A DNA stretch of 64,000 nucleotides, taken from positions 248,001 to 312,000 of the forward strand of contig NZ_JAJKBG010000002.1 in the NCBI RefSeq assembly GCF_022750635.1, written 5' to 3'. Below the pieces are notes generated by a model. The model searched no databases. It saw only the letters and a list, made by a program, of their open reading frames with translations, and was not told where the DNA came from. The DNA is from Brevundimonas pishanensis. GTDB lineage: Bacteria > Pseudomonadota > Alphaproteobacteria > Caulobacterales > Caulobacteraceae. Of this stretch, positions 44,533-53,166 are shown piece by piece. The position numbers were made by a program, and so were the translations under genes. How positions within the stretch are numbered: position 1 is the stretch's first letter; each line of letters begins with the position of its first letter.

Positions 44533-44554
44533 GCCACCTTGCGGGTGGCCACCC
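44533..44554 (+). promoter_or_regulatory. Overlapping hairpins in the recJ leader
   Basis: GCCACC-TTGC-GGGTGGC (44533-44549) can form a hairpin, while its right arm is also part of the self-complementary GGGTGGCCACCC (44543-44554). The two folds exclude each other. It lies about 25 bases before the recJ ATG, so it may affect translation or reflect an attenuator. There is no T-run. Confidence 0.35.
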
Positions 44555-44577
44555 GTTCGAGGAAATGAAAGACCGCA

Positions 44578-46383
44578 ATGGCGGATGACCTGACCCCGCA
44601 ACCGTTTCTCGGTTTCAGCCGATCCATGTCGGGCCGTAACTGGCGTATGCGACCGGCCGATCCGACGGTAACACGCGCCCATATGCAAACTCTGGGGTTG
44701 GGGGAGGCTCTGTCGCGGGCGCTGGCCTCGCGCGAGGTCGCGGCGGACGACGGAACGCATTTCCTGAACCCGACCTTGAGGGCTCTGTTTCCGGACCCGT
44801 CCAGCTTCATGGACATGGACAAGGCGGCCAATGCCATCCTCGACTCACTCGAGGCCAAGGAGAGCATTCACGTCTTTGCGGACTATGATGTGGATGGTGC
44901 ATCGAGCGCGGCTTTGCTGGTGCGCTGGTTCCGGTGTGTGGGCGCGGAACTGCCGATCTATGTGCCCGACCGCATGAAAGAAGGCTACGGCCCCAGCGCG
45001 CCAGCTTTTGACCGCCTGAAGGCCAGCGGTGCCGATCTGGTTATCACGGTAGACTGTGGCGCGGCGGCGAACGAGGCCGTGGCCCATGCCTCCGCAATCG
45101 GACTGAAGGTGGTGGTTATCGATCACCACATGATGCGTGAAGAACCGCCACAATGTCTTGCCGTGGTGAATCCGAACCGGCCCGGTTGCGGCTCGGGGCA
45201 GGGCAATCTGGCGGCTGCGGGTGTGGTTTTCGTTCTTCTGGCAGCCTTGAACCGTGAGGGCCGGCGACGGGGGCTGTTTGCTGACAAGCAGGAGCCGGAT
45301 ATCCGTCAATGGCTGGATTTGGCAGCCATGGGGGCCATCTGCGATGTTACGCGGTTGACGGGTTTCAATCGCGCTCTGGCCAGCCTTGGACTGCGCAGTC
45401 TGTCGGCCTGGAAGAATATCGGCCTTGCCGCACTGATGCGCGCTGCGGGCGCGGAACTGGGCGAGGCCAAGTCCCAGACCATCGGATTTGTTCTGGGCCC
45501 TCGCATCAATGCGGGGGGGCGAATCGGTAAATCCGATCTGGGTGCGAAGCTGCTTTCGACCGACGATCCGCGCGAAGCCGCCATGCTCGCCGAAGAACTG
45601 GACATGCTGAACCGCGCGCGTCGTGACGTAGAGGCCGAAGTCACCGATCAGGCTATCCGCATGGTCGAGGCCACCGGTGCCCATCAGGACGAATCAAGCT
45701 GCGTCGTGGTGGCAGGCGAGGACTGGCACCCTGGCGTCGTAGGTATCGTCGCAGGACGTCTGCGGGAGAGGTGGCGCAAGCCGGTTGTGGTTATCGGTCT
45801 GGATCCGGTCACTGGCATCGGCAAGGGCTCCGGTCGCTCTCAACTCGGTATGAATTTGGGGCGGGCCGTCCAGAAGGCGTGGGAAACCGGCGTACTTATT
45901 GCCGGTGGCGGGCATTCGATGGCCGCTGGCCTGACGGTAGAGACTGCAAAGATTGATGCCCTGCGTCAGTTCCTGAATGCCGAACTGTCCGGCGAGCAAG
46001 AAGCCGCGATTGCGCTGGACTGGGTCGAGATCGATGCCTTGATCGATGCACGCTCAGCGACGCGCGACCTGTTCGAGAGTTTCGAACAACTGGCTCCTTA
46101 TGGCCCTGCCAATCCCGAGCCCGTGTTCGGCATGGAGCATATGCAGGTGAGGGAGCCCATGGCGATGAATGGCGGCCACGTCAGGTGTCGACTGGTCGGT
46201 CCCGACGGAGCGTCGGTGCGTGCAATCTCGTGGCGCTGTGCCGATTTGCCGTTGGGCAAGACCTTGCTGTCAGGGCAGGGCGGGCTTTGCGTTGCGGGCC
46301 GTCTCAAGGCTGACGACTGGAATGGCCGCCGCGGTGTGCAAATGGAAATCGAGGACGTCGCCGATCCCCGTATGGGTGGCTGA
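44578..46383 (+). CDS. recJ: Single-stranded-DNA-specific exonuclease RecJ
   Basis: A 601-residue 5'-3' ssDNA exonuclease of the DHH superfamily used in recombination and mismatch repair. Motifs: FADYDVDGASSAALLVRW (motif I), VVVIDHHMM (DHH), LGPRINAGGRIG (motif IV region) and the DHHA1 segment with GGGHSMAAGLT, followed by an OB-fold. Length fits the family. It is transcribed alone upstream of the tRNA-Glu cluster. Confidence 0.96.
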   Translation: MADDLTPQPFLGFSRSMSGRNWRMRPADPTVTRAHMQTLGLGEALSRALASREVAADDGTHFLNPTLRALFPDPSSFMDMDKAANAILDSLEAKESIHVFADYDVDGASSAALLVRWFRCVGAELPIYVPDRMKEGYGPSAPAFDRLKASGADLVITVDCGAAANEAVAHASAIGLKVVVIDHHMMREEPPQCLAVVNPNRPGCGSGQGNLAAAGVVFVLLAALNREGRRRGLFADKQEPDIRQWLDLAAMGAICDVTRLTGFNRALASLGLRSLSAWKNIGLAALMRAAGAELGEAKSQTIGFVLGPRINAGGRIGKSDLGAKLLSTDDPREAAMLAEELDMLNRARRDVEAEVTDQAIRMVEATGAHQDESSCVVVAGEDWHPGVVGIVAGRLRERWRKPVVVIGLDPVTGIGKGSGRSQLGMNLGRAVQKAWETGVLIAGGGHSMAAGLTVETAKIDALRQFLNAELSGEQEAAIALDWVEIDALIDARSATRDLFESFEQLAPYGPANPEPVFGMEHMQVREPMAMNGGHVRCRLVGPDGASVRAISWRCADLPLGKTLLSGQGGLCVAGRLKADDWNGRRGVQMEIEDVADPRMGG

Positions 46384-46493
46384 GGCGGGCAAGGCTCACC
46401 GCTCGCAGGTCTTTGAAAAAAAATACAGAAAATCGATTGGCACCGGTTGCCATCGTCGAGATTGGCCACTATCAAGCCACTCGTTCGCGACGC

Positions 46494-46568
46494 GGTCCCT
46501 TCGTCTATCGGTTAGGACGTCAGGTTTTCAACCTGAAAAGAGGGGTTCGATTCCCCTAGGGACTGCCA
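46494..46568 (+). tRNA. tRNA-Glu (anticodon TTC), copy 1
   Basis: A 75-base cloverleaf: acceptor GGTCCCT/AGGGACT (first pair G-U), anticodon stem TCAGG/CCTGA with loop TTTTCAA (anticodon TTC), T arm GGGGT-TCGATTC-CCCT, discriminator G and encoded CCA. It is identical in sequence to the two following copies. Confidence 0.95.
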
Positions 46569-46706
46569 CGCGGACCTGTTTTCGAGCTTCGGTTCGGGCG
46601 CGGATTTCATCACGGTTTCGCTCTTCTGTTGGAAGATCGGCCCAATGGTAAAATACGGGCTTGCATCAAAGTTAGAACGCAGCTAAATGCCCGCTCCTCG
46701 CGCTGC

Positions 46707-46781
46707 GGTCCCTTCGTCTATCGGTTAGGACGTCAGGTTTTCAACCTGAAAAGAGGGGTTCGATTCCCCTAGGGACTGCCA
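46707..46781 (+). tRNA. tRNA-Glu (anticodon TTC), copy 2
   Basis: Identical 75 bases to copy 1. It is preceded by CGCTGC, also found before copy 3, and followed by CGCG, suggesting the duplicated unit slightly exceeds the tRNA itself. The spacer from copy 1 is 138 bases without a reading frame. Confidence 0.95.
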
Positions 46782-46839
46782 CGCGATGTCGCCTCCGAGC
46801 TGTTCGGATAAGTGGCATTACAAACAATATTCGCGCTGC

Positions 46840-46914
46840 GGTCCCTTCGTCTATCGGTTAGGACGTCAGGTTTTCAACCTGAAAAGAGGGGTTCGATTCC
46901 CCTAGGGACTGCCA
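46840..46914 (+). tRNA. tRNA-Glu (anticodon TTC), copy 3
   Basis: Identical 75 bases to copies 1 and 2, separated from copy 2 by 58 bases. CCA is encoded. The 223 bases from here to the cold-shock gene contain no convincing gene and probably hold its promoter and long leader. Confidence 0.95.
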
Positions 46915-47137
46915 CGCGGTTTTCGTTAGAAAACCCTTACAATCGACTGCTTGCAACCGTTTGACTGCTCTGTGCGCTGGTCAATGCGGCCGTTCGTATG
47001 CGCAGTTAATGCTCCGCTTTGAAAGAATCATTTTTCACTCTGCGGGACAGTTAATTTGTGTTACGTTTCGTTGTTCGTTCAATAGAAGCTTCTCGCTTAG
47101 ATTGAATGCCTTGTCTGCTTTGCTTGGGTATGTGGGG

Positions 47138-47656
47138 ATGGAAGAAAACGATTCGGTACGCGTCGAGGGGCGTGTAAAATGGTTCGATCCGGGGAAGGGC
47201 TACGGCTTCATCGTGCCTGATGACCCGAGCCTGACCGACATGAAGGATGTCCTGCTTCACGTCAGCAGTCTGCGCGATTTGGGTCGCGAAGATGCAGAGG
47301 AAGGGGCCCGTATCAGCATTGATTGCGCCCGCCGCGCCAAGGGCTGGCAGGTTGTGAGCATCGTGGATCTGGCCGAGCCGGTCGCCGAGCCGCGTCCGCA
47401 GCGCCCGTTGATTCAGCGCAGCGGTATTTCGGCTACGCCGATTGGCGAAATGGAGCCCGCGGTCGTTAAATGGTTCAACCGAACCAAGGGGTATGGCTTC
47501 GTTGTGCGTAACAGCGCCGAGGGCGACATCTTCGTGCATGTCGAAACCTTGCGCCGCAACGGTCTCGAAGACCTCTTGCCCGGCGACGCGGTCGATGTGC
47601 GTTTTGCCGAAGGTCCTAAAGGATTGGTGGTAGCCGAAATTCGTCCGGCGCAGTAA
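47138..47656 (+). CDS. Double cold-shock-domain protein
   Basis: A 172-residue protein with two cold shock domains: the first near residues 8-75 ([30 protein letters not shown]) and the second near 105-170 ([30 protein letters not shown]). Each has the RNP1-type KGYGF motif for single-stranded nucleic acid binding. Tandem-CSD proteins are typical of Caulobacter and other alphaproteobacteria. The start is ATG 47138; a frame extending to 46961 is in the leader, which is over 200 bases and could act in cold-responsive control. Confidence 0.93.
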   Translation: MEENDSVRVEGRVKWFDPGKGYGFIVPDDPSLTDMKDVLLHVSSLRDLGREDAEEGARISIDCARRAKGWQVVSIVDLAEPVAEPRPQRPLIQRSGISATPIGEMEPAVVKWFNRTKGYGFVVRNSAEGDIFVHVETLRRNGLEDLLPGDAVDVRFAEGPKGLVVAEIRPAQ

Positions 47657-47684
47657 GTTTGTGGCCTCAACTGGAGGCGATTCC

Positions 47685-48158
47685 ATGAAGTTCACGCGCC
47701 GTACATTGGTATTGGTCGCTGCGGGTCTTGCACTGTCGGCTTGTGCCGGTAGCAAACAGGCCGTCGACGAACGTGGCCGCCCGCTGGAGCCGCTCTCCAT
47801 CGTCACGAGTTCAGGCGAGCACCAGTTTCTGGTCGAGATCGCCGATGACGACGCGTCGCGCGCTCGGGGCCTGATGTTCCGTCCGCCGCTCGCGGATGAT
47901 CGCGGGATGCTGTTCCAGTTTCCTACGGCGCGCGAGCAGTCTTTCTGGATGCGCAACACTCCAAGCTCGCTCGACATTATCTATGTGGCTCCTGACGGCA
48001 AGATCGTCTCGATTGCCAAACACGCGACGCCTTATTCCGAAACGCCCATCCCGTCGTACGGTGCAGCCAACGGCGTGGTAGAGTTGCGCGCAGGTCGAGC
48101 CGACGAAATCGGTGCCAAACCCGGCGATGTCGTAAAACACAACTTCTTCAAACCGTAG
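47685..48158 (+). CDS. DUF192 lipoprotein
   Basis: A 157-residue protein with a lipoprotein signal (MKFTRRTLVLVAAGLALSAC) and a DUF192 domain: FLVEIADDDASRARGLMFRP, GMLFQFPTAREQSFWMRNTPSSLDIIYV and PSYGAANGVVELRAG. DUF192 folds as a small beta-barrel of unknown function and is often exported. It is 28 bases downstream of the cold-shock gene and may be co-transcribed with it. Confidence 0.88.
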   Translation: MKFTRRTLVLVAAGLALSACAGSKQAVDERGRPLEPLSIVTSSGEHQFLVEIADDDASRARGLMFRPPLADDRGMLFQFPTAREQSFWMRNTPSSLDIIYVAPDGKIVSIAKHATPYSETPIPSYGAANGVVELRAGRADEIGAKPGDVVKHNFFKP

Positions 48159-48214
48159 AAGTTTTTCTATTGCAGTCCGGTCTCTGACGTGACATTAGAG
48201 CGTCTTCCGCGGCT

Positions 48215-48291
48215 CGGGGTATGGCGCAGTCTGGTAGCGCACCTGTTTTGGGAGCAGGGGGTCCAAGGTTCGAATCCTTGTGCCCCGACCA
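48215..48291 (+). tRNA. tRNA-Pro (anticodon TGG)
   Basis: A 77-base cloverleaf: acceptor CGGGGTA/TGCCCCG, anticodon stem CCTGT/GCAGG with loop TTTGGGA (anticodon TGG), T arm CAAGG-TTCGAAT-CCTTG, discriminator A and CCA encoded. It complements the GGG isoacceptor at 38.9 kb. Confidence 0.95.
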
Positions 48292-48317
48292 CGGAATAAT
48301 CTCCCTGCATTTCGAGC

Positions 48318-49001
48318 CTAGTTCCAGCGCCCGTTAAGGGCATAGCTGAAGCCGACCGGTAGAGCGTCGCGCACCTGGGTCATGTAGGCTCCGATCTCAC
48401 CAACAGTATTCCGTGGCACAAAGATGATGTCGCCTCGACGTGCACGTGGCGCATTTCCTGCAGGTGCCCGAAGGTCGAGCGTGCGGACCATCGGCTGGCC
48501 GTCGGAGCCGCGACGGACCAAAACCGCCTTGCCCGCGCGGGCACCGACGGATGCGCCTCCCGCCAAAAGCAGCGCCTGATAGACCGTTATGGCTTCACCC
48601 GGCAGGTCATAGCCGCCCGGCGTCCTGACCTGACCATCTATCCAGACCTTCGACGGGGCAGCACGGCGTAGGGTAATCTCGACGGCGGGTCGGACAAGAT
48701 GGGGTACCAGTGACTGCGACACGCGCGTCTCCAGCTCGTGGAGGCTGAGATCGGCAGCGGATACATGACCAATCAGGGGCATCGATATTCGGCCGTCAGG
48801 CCCGACCGTAACGCTGCGGTTCAACTCGGGCGCGGAGGGCAGGGCGATGTCGAGTTCATCGCCGGGAAACAGTACATAAGGCGGCTCGAAATCACTCCAA
48901 GCCGTATCAATCGCGCGGCCTGTGGCGGGGCGTGATGCATTCGCCGCGCAACCGGCAAGGCCGGTTAAAAGGCCGGCCAGAATAAGCCTGCGGTCAATCA
49001 T
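48318..49001 (-). CDS. hfsD: Holdfast-type polysaccharide export lipoprotein (Wza/HfsD-like)
   Basis: A 227-residue outer-membrane lipoprotein (MIDRRLILAGLLTGLAGC) with a Poly_export domain (YVLFPGDELDIALPSAPELN, VGPDGRISMPLIGHV) and an SLBB-like region (VWIDGQVRTPGGYDLPG, ITVYQALLLAGGA). It would form the outer-membrane channel for the polysaccharide made by the neighbouring genes. The start at 49001 is preferred over 49061. It is divergent from hfsA. The name HfsD rests on locus context, as Wza-type proteins are alike. Confidence 0.85.
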   Translation of the reverse strand: MIDRRLILAGLLTGLAGCAANASRPATGRAIDTAWSDFEPPYVLFPGDELDIALPSAPELNRSVTVGPDGRISMPLIGHVSAADLSLHELETRVSQSLVPHLVRPAVEITLRRAAPSKVWIDGQVRTPGGYDLPGEAITVYQALLLAGGASVGARAGKAVLVRRGSDGQPMVRTLDLRAPAGNAPRARRGDIIFVPRNTVGEIGAYMTQVRDALPVGFSYALNGRWN

Positions 49002-49033
49002 GCATGTCCCCCGAGCCGACGATCCCAACTCCC

Positions 49034-49059
49034 GAACCAATGTTCGAAATTTATGGTTC
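49034..49059. promoter_or_regulatory. Inverted repeat between hfsD and hfsA
   Basis: GAACCA (49034-49039) and TGGTTC (49054-49059) are perfect six-base arms with 14 bases between, in the 123-base divergent promoter region. Possible operator for both directions; unproven. Confidence 0.3.
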
Positions 49060-49124
49060 ACGTCTGATTAACGCCCTTTGGGGCATTCATATAGCAGAGG
49101 TTCATCTTTCGCAGGCTTGAGCGT

Positions 49125-50564
49125 ATGGCGTCAATCAGCACCGGACATGGCCGCGCCCGCTATGGGTTGGTCGATGTCGTCGCGCTGTTGTGGCGCGAGT
49201 TATGGCTGATGGCGCTTGTGTTTATCGTGATCGTCGCGGTGGGCACCGCAGCCATTTTGACTCTCAAGCGATCATATTCGGCCGGTGCGACACTCTTCGT
49301 GGGTGTAGGGCAGGAATACGTTTATCAGCCGCGTGTGGGGGCGGGCGATAGCAGCCCGCCGATGGCGTCTGAAGTGGCCCAGTCCGAGGCGGCCATTCTC
49401 AACAGCCTCGAAGTCAAGCAACGCGTCGTTCGCGCGATGGGCGTCGAATCGTTCCAGCCTGCAGCCAAGGGGCCGGTAGAGGGAGCCAAGGCTGAGGCCG
49501 CGGCTATTCAAGCGGTCGGGCAGGCGCTGACCATCTCGGTATCGCCCGAGAGTCCGGTGATAGGCCTCTCATATAAAAGCACTGATCCACGTCAGGCCGC
49601 GCAGGTTCTGAACTCGGTCATCGACCAATACCTGAATTATCGCCGCGAGGTGTTCCGCGACCGCGCGACACCGGCGATCCGTAGCCAGCGCGCCGCGTTC
49701 GAACAGGAATTGAGCGCAGCCGACAAGGCATACGAGGACTTCTTGAAGTCCAACGACATCGGCGATTTCGCGACGGCCAAGGCGGCCTTGTCGCAGAGCT
49801 ATCAAACCCTTTTTGCAGAGCGATTGGCCACACAGGCGCAACTTAATCAGGCTGCGCAACGCCTCGCGACGATAACCGCCCAACAGGGAAGGGTGCCGTC
49901 CGATATCGCCTTGCAGAAAGATCTGAACGTCAGCGCACAGGACCAAGTTCTTCAGTTGCGCACTGAACGGGAGGCGCTTCTGTCACGATATCAACCCGAT
50001 GCTGCGCCGGTTCAGGAGATCGATGCCCGCATTCGCCAGCTTCAGGCCTATGTTCAAACCGGAACCTCGGTTGGACCTAAAGAGATCAGAACTGGCCCGA
50101 ACCCCGTCTGGGTGGAGTTGGAAGGCACACGTATCTCGACGATGGCCGAACGCGATGCACTGGGGGCGCGCTTGCGGGTCATCGACAACCAACTGGCCGA
50201 TATCAAGGCTCGCCAATCGCGCCTGACGGATCTCGAATCCCGCAACTCGACGCTGGCTGGTAACCGCGAAGTCCTCAGCCAGTCGATCCGCGAGTTTCAA
50301 CTGCGTGAAACCCAGAGCCGCGCGGATAGCGAACTGGTTTCTGCTGGTGCGGACAACGTCACCGTCATCGAGCGCGCCCAACCGCCGTTGACGGGTAAAA
50401 GCATGAAGTTGCCCCTTATGGCGCTGCTGCTCGCTTTCGCAGCCTTCTCTGCGATCTGCGCCGGCCTTCTCAGGGTGTTCACGCGGGGTAATGTGCTCAC
50501 CCCGTCTGCCGCCCGGCGTACGTTTGATTTGCCCGTGCTGGCCGTGGCCCCTGCTAAACGCTAA
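49125..50564 (+). CDS. hfsA: Polysaccharide co-polymerase / chain-length protein (HfsA, GumC/Wzz-like)
   Basis: A 479-residue inner-membrane protein with an N-terminal helix (LWLMALVFIVIVAVGTAAIL), a long periplasmic coiled-coil region (about residues 170-400) and a C-terminal helix (LPLMALLLAFAAFSAICAGLL) preceded by the proline motif AQPPLTGKSMKLP. It lacks a fused kinase; the ATPase-like partner HfsB is encoded 44 bases downstream. Together they resemble a split Wzc controlling export of holdfast polysaccharide. Confidence 0.87.
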   Translation: MASISTGHGRARYGLVDVVALLWRELWLMALVFIVIVAVGTAAILTLKRSYSAGATLFVGVGQEYVYQPRVGAGDSSPPMASEVAQSEAAILNSLEVKQRVVRAMGVESFQPAAKGPVEGAKAEAAAIQAVGQALTISVSPESPVIGLSYKSTDPRQAAQVLNSVIDQYLNYRREVFRDRATPAIRSQRAAFEQELSAADKAYEDFLKSNDIGDFATAKAALSQSYQTLFAERLATQAQLNQAAQRLATITAQQGRVPSDIALQKDLNVSAQDQVLQLRTEREALLSRYQPDAAPVQEIDARIRQLQAYVQTGTSVGPKEIRTGPNPVWVELEGTRISTMAERDALGARLRVIDNQLADIKARQSRLTDLESRNSTLAGNREVLSQSIREFQLRETQSRADSELVSAGADNVTVIERAQPPLTGKSMKLPLMALLLAFAAFSAICAGLLRVFTRGNVLTPSAARRTFDLPVLAVAPAKR

Positions 50565-50608
50565 GCCGTGCTAGGATCACCCTGTTATTTTAGGGCGCAC
50601 CGATTCGC

Positions 50609-51307
50609 ATGGTTGACTTAACGGCTGAGATGGCAGGCCTCTGGACGGCGCTGGGCGCTGCTCCGAGCCATCGCGGCCGCTTGATCATGTTCGTAAGCGC
50701 TAAAACAGGCGAAGGGGCATCCACCGTCTCGCGTGAGTTCGCGCGTTTGGCGGCGGTCCGTGCCGAAAAGCCGGTTTGGCTGATCGACGCCGATTTGGGG
50801 CGGCAAGAGCAGCAAATCCAGATGATCCAGCATCCGGAACGATTTGGGCGCGCGGGTTCGGCCGTGGCGGCATCACCTGACGGGTCATGCTTCTTTGCCC
50901 TTAAGCCGGCCTTTGTCGACGATGCGGGTCGGCGCGTAAGGCCTGCCAGATTGTTGACGGCGAAACCTTTCCTTGGGCGAAGGCTGTACGTATCGCGCTT
51001 CCGGCAGGAGGCGCTCAAGGCAGGTCAGAACGCGATTATTCTTCGCCAGGGCGATTATTGGGCCGCGCTGGCCCATCACGCCGATACCGTGATTGTCGAT
51101 GTTCCGGCGGCGGACCGAAGCGACGCAGCAATGATGCTGGCACCCTTTATGGACGATGTGGTGATGGTGGTCGGCGAGCGCGGAGACGTGGGGCCTTCTC
51201 TAGGCCTGAGAACCCAAATCGCCTCTGTCGGCGGGCGCTTGTCCGGGGTGGTGATCAATCGCGCGACCTATCAACCACCCAAAGCCTTACGTCGCCTGAT
51301 CGCTTGA
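50609..51307 (+). CDS. hfsB: HfsB-like cytoplasmic ATPase/kinase-like partner of HfsA
   Basis: A 232-residue P-loop protein of the CpsD/MinD-like group. The Walker A region reads VSAKTGEGASTVSREFARLA, with alanine in place of the usual lysine of GK[ST]; Walker A' and B appear as WLIDADLG and VIVDVPAADRS. There is no C-terminal tyrosine cluster, so classical BY-kinase autophosphorylation is doubtful. Expected role: cytoplasmic partner of HfsA. The last 21 bases overlap the end of the convergent glycosyltransferase gene. Confidence 0.82.
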   Translation: MVDLTAEMAGLWTALGAAPSHRGRLIMFVSAKTGEGASTVSREFARLAAVRAEKPVWLIDADLGRQEQQIQMIQHPERFGRAGSAVAASPDGSCFFALKPAFVDDAGRRVRPARLLTAKPFLGRRLYVSRFRQEALKAGQNAIILRQGDYWAALAHHADTVIVDVPAADRSDAAMMLAPFMDDVVMVVGERGDVGPSLGLRTQIASVGGRLSGVVINRATYQPPKALRRLIA

Positions 51308-52237
51308 CCCTGCAGGCTGTGCTTTTAACTCGCTTTGGCCGTAAAGTTTGGGCTCAAAGCTACTGAACCAAAACATCTTTCCAAGGCCCTCTGCGCACCT
51401 TATTGCAAGGCGCGCACTGGTGTGAGGTGAGGCGAAGCGTGTTGCCAATGCCGAGACGCCATAAACACAAACTTGCGCGGCACCTACCAGACTCCAACCA
51501 ATCAAGCCTAACCAGTGCCGGTTCTCCGCTGAGGTCTGACTGGGGCCTTGGCCGCGGGCAAATGCGCGAACCAAGAGGTAGCGCATGGTCGCACGGTGCT
51601 TCGGCACATGCTCCTCCACTGCGGCGTCCGCACTCCACGCGATCACTGCGCCTTTTGCGATTAGGCGGGCAAAAAGTGTGTCGTCCTCACCGCCTGTCTC
51701 GTTGGTTGCGGGGTCAAATGGGACCCCGTCGATAAGACATTTCGCCTTCAGCAAGCTGTTGCCGCATCCGTAAGCACGATCGATGAGCTGCGTTTCCTTC
51801 GGACCAGACCGGCTGAAGAAGGCTTCGACCAGTGGGCGGGTCTCCACGGGGGCGCAGGAGGCATAACCGTCGATCGGACCAAAAACGACATCCGCGTCAT
51901 ACATTAAGGCTGTGGACACCAGTGCATTCAGCCACTGTGGGCTGGCCACTTCGTCATCATCGAGGAAGGCGATGAAGTCCGCATCCGCACATTGGGTGAC
52001 GCCGGCATTCCGCGCATTCGCCACGCCCGGCCTTGGCTCGTGCACGTAGATTACAGAAAACTCTGCCTCGTGCTTCAGACGGTTGGCAACCGATAGGGCC
52101 GTGGCTTGTGGGTGGTTGTCGACAATGACCAGTTTTTCAACAGTGCCGGCATTCTCTGAGTTGAATAGAGAACGGACTGCCCGGTCCAACTGCTCGGGAC
52201 GGCCCATAGTTGGCACAACAACGTAGACCTTGCTCAT
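51287..52237 (-). CDS. Family 2 glycosyltransferase of the holdfast-type locus
   Basis: A 316-residue GT2 enzyme: KVYVVVPTMGRPEQLDRAVRSL at the N-terminus, ANARNAGVTQCADADFIAFLDDDEVASPQW (metal-binding DDD) and NETGGEDDTLFARLIAKG (ED catalytic region). A hydrophobic patch near residues 250-275 (LIGWSLVGAAQVCVYGVSAL) suggests membrane association. It overlaps the upstream glycosyltransferase gene by four bases, so it belongs to the hfsE-F-G operon and should add a sugar to the lipid-linked repeat. The specific sugar is unknown. Confidence 0.85.
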   Translation of the reverse strand: MSKVYVVVPTMGRPEQLDRAVRSLFNSENAGTVEKLVIVDNHPQATALSVANRLKHEAEFSVIYVHEPRPGVANARNAGVTQCADADFIAFLDDDEVASPQWLNALVSTALMYDADVVFGPIDGYASCAPVETRPLVEAFFSRSGPKETQLIDRAYGCGNSLLKAKCLIDGVPFDPATNETGGEDDTLFARLIAKGAVIAWSADAAVEEHVPKHRATMRYLLVRAFARGQGPSQTSAENRHWLGLIGWSLVGAAQVCVYGVSALATRFASPHTSARLAIRCAEGLGKMFWFSSFEPKLYGQSELKAQPAGSSDQAT

Positions 52238-53166
52238 ACCCTCAGCGCCTCGGCATAAAGCGACGCCCGATAGAACCTGAGAGCAAGGGCGCGTAACCCG
52301 GCCGGCAGGCGCTCACAAGCCGCCGTGCGATGCGACACGGCCTGAATTGGTTTTTCAAGAGATGCTGCCCTAATGATCCTCGCGATTTTGTACGAAGGGT
52401 AGGTTGCCACCAGCGTCGGATGACGCGCCGCGACCTTGGCGAAGTTGGATGCCGATTGACGGTACTTCGCCATCAACTGGGGCACAGTATCCAGACCCAG
52501 ATGTGTTGCGGGTATGTCGTGGTGCTGAATGGCGTGGTCGGAAGATACACGCATGGCCCATTCCACGTCTTCCCAGCCCCAGCCCGTGAATCGTTCGTCG
52601 AAGTGCGCCGTGGTGAAGATGTCTGAGCGGACGAGAAGGTTGGATGTGAAGACGTATTTTTCTGGCTGCTGGCTCCGCCGTACGGCGGGGAGGCAATCGG
52701 ACTTCGCAGCCATGGCGCGATGAACCTCATAGGCTGGATCGCGCGGGGCTAAATCGACGCTGAAGCCGCCGAATGCAATTTCAGGCGCGGCGTTGTCGAT
52801 CAAGGCGAGCCAGTCGGCAACAAAGCTCTCGCCATCGGGTCGCATGTCGGCATCGAGAAACAGCAGATATTCGCCGCGCGCCTTGCGGGCCAACAGGTTC
52901 CGACCGGACGCACGCCCTGAGTTTTCGGTGAGGGTAATCAGCGATCCTGCAATCGGTATCGACTGGATAAGGCTGACCAACCTTGCGGACAGAATGGGAT
53001 CATTTGTCCCGTCATCTAGCAAGATCAGTTCCAGCTGGGACGCCTTGTCCGGTCGTTGCTGGGAGAGCGGTTCCAGAAGCGGTGTCGGATCATCGCGCAG
53101 AAACGGTATCAGGATGGACAACTTTGGCCGTACGTCGGGCCAAGAGGTATTGGCATGGTGGATCAC
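52234..53166 (-). CDS. hfsG: Family 2 glycosyltransferase, HfsG-like
   Basis: A 310-residue GT2 enzyme: LSILIPFLRDDPTPLLEPL, LELILLDDGTND, GRASGRNLLARKARGEYLLFLDADMRPDG (DxD type), and FDERFTGWGWEDVEWAMRV (GWGxED-type base region). It follows the flippase gene with a four-base overlap, the same place as hfsG after hfsF in Caulobacter crescentus. There, HfsG is thought to add N-acetylglucosamine to the holdfast repeat unit. The symbol is an inference from order and family. Confidence 0.8.
   Translation of the reverse strand: MIHHANTSWPDVRPKLSILIPFLRDDPTPLLEPLSQQRPDKASQLELILLDDGTNDPILSARLVSLIQSIPIAGSLITLTENSGRASGRNLLARKARGEYLLFLDADMRPDGESFVADWLALIDNAAPEIAFGGFSVDLAPRDPAYEVHRAMAAKSDCLPAVRRSQQPEKYVFTSNLLVRSDIFTTAHFDERFTGWGWEDVEWAMRVSSDHAIQHHDIPATHLGLDTVPQLMAKYRQSASNFAKVAARHPTLVATYPSYKIARIIRAASLEKPIQAVSHRTAACERLPAGLRALALRFYRASLYAEALRV

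Noticed and set aside
46494..46914. Repeats that might suggest a CRISPR array
   Set aside because: The repeated unit is a 75-base tRNA-Glu with full cloverleaf; spacers are unequal (138 and 58 bases) and no cas genes are present.
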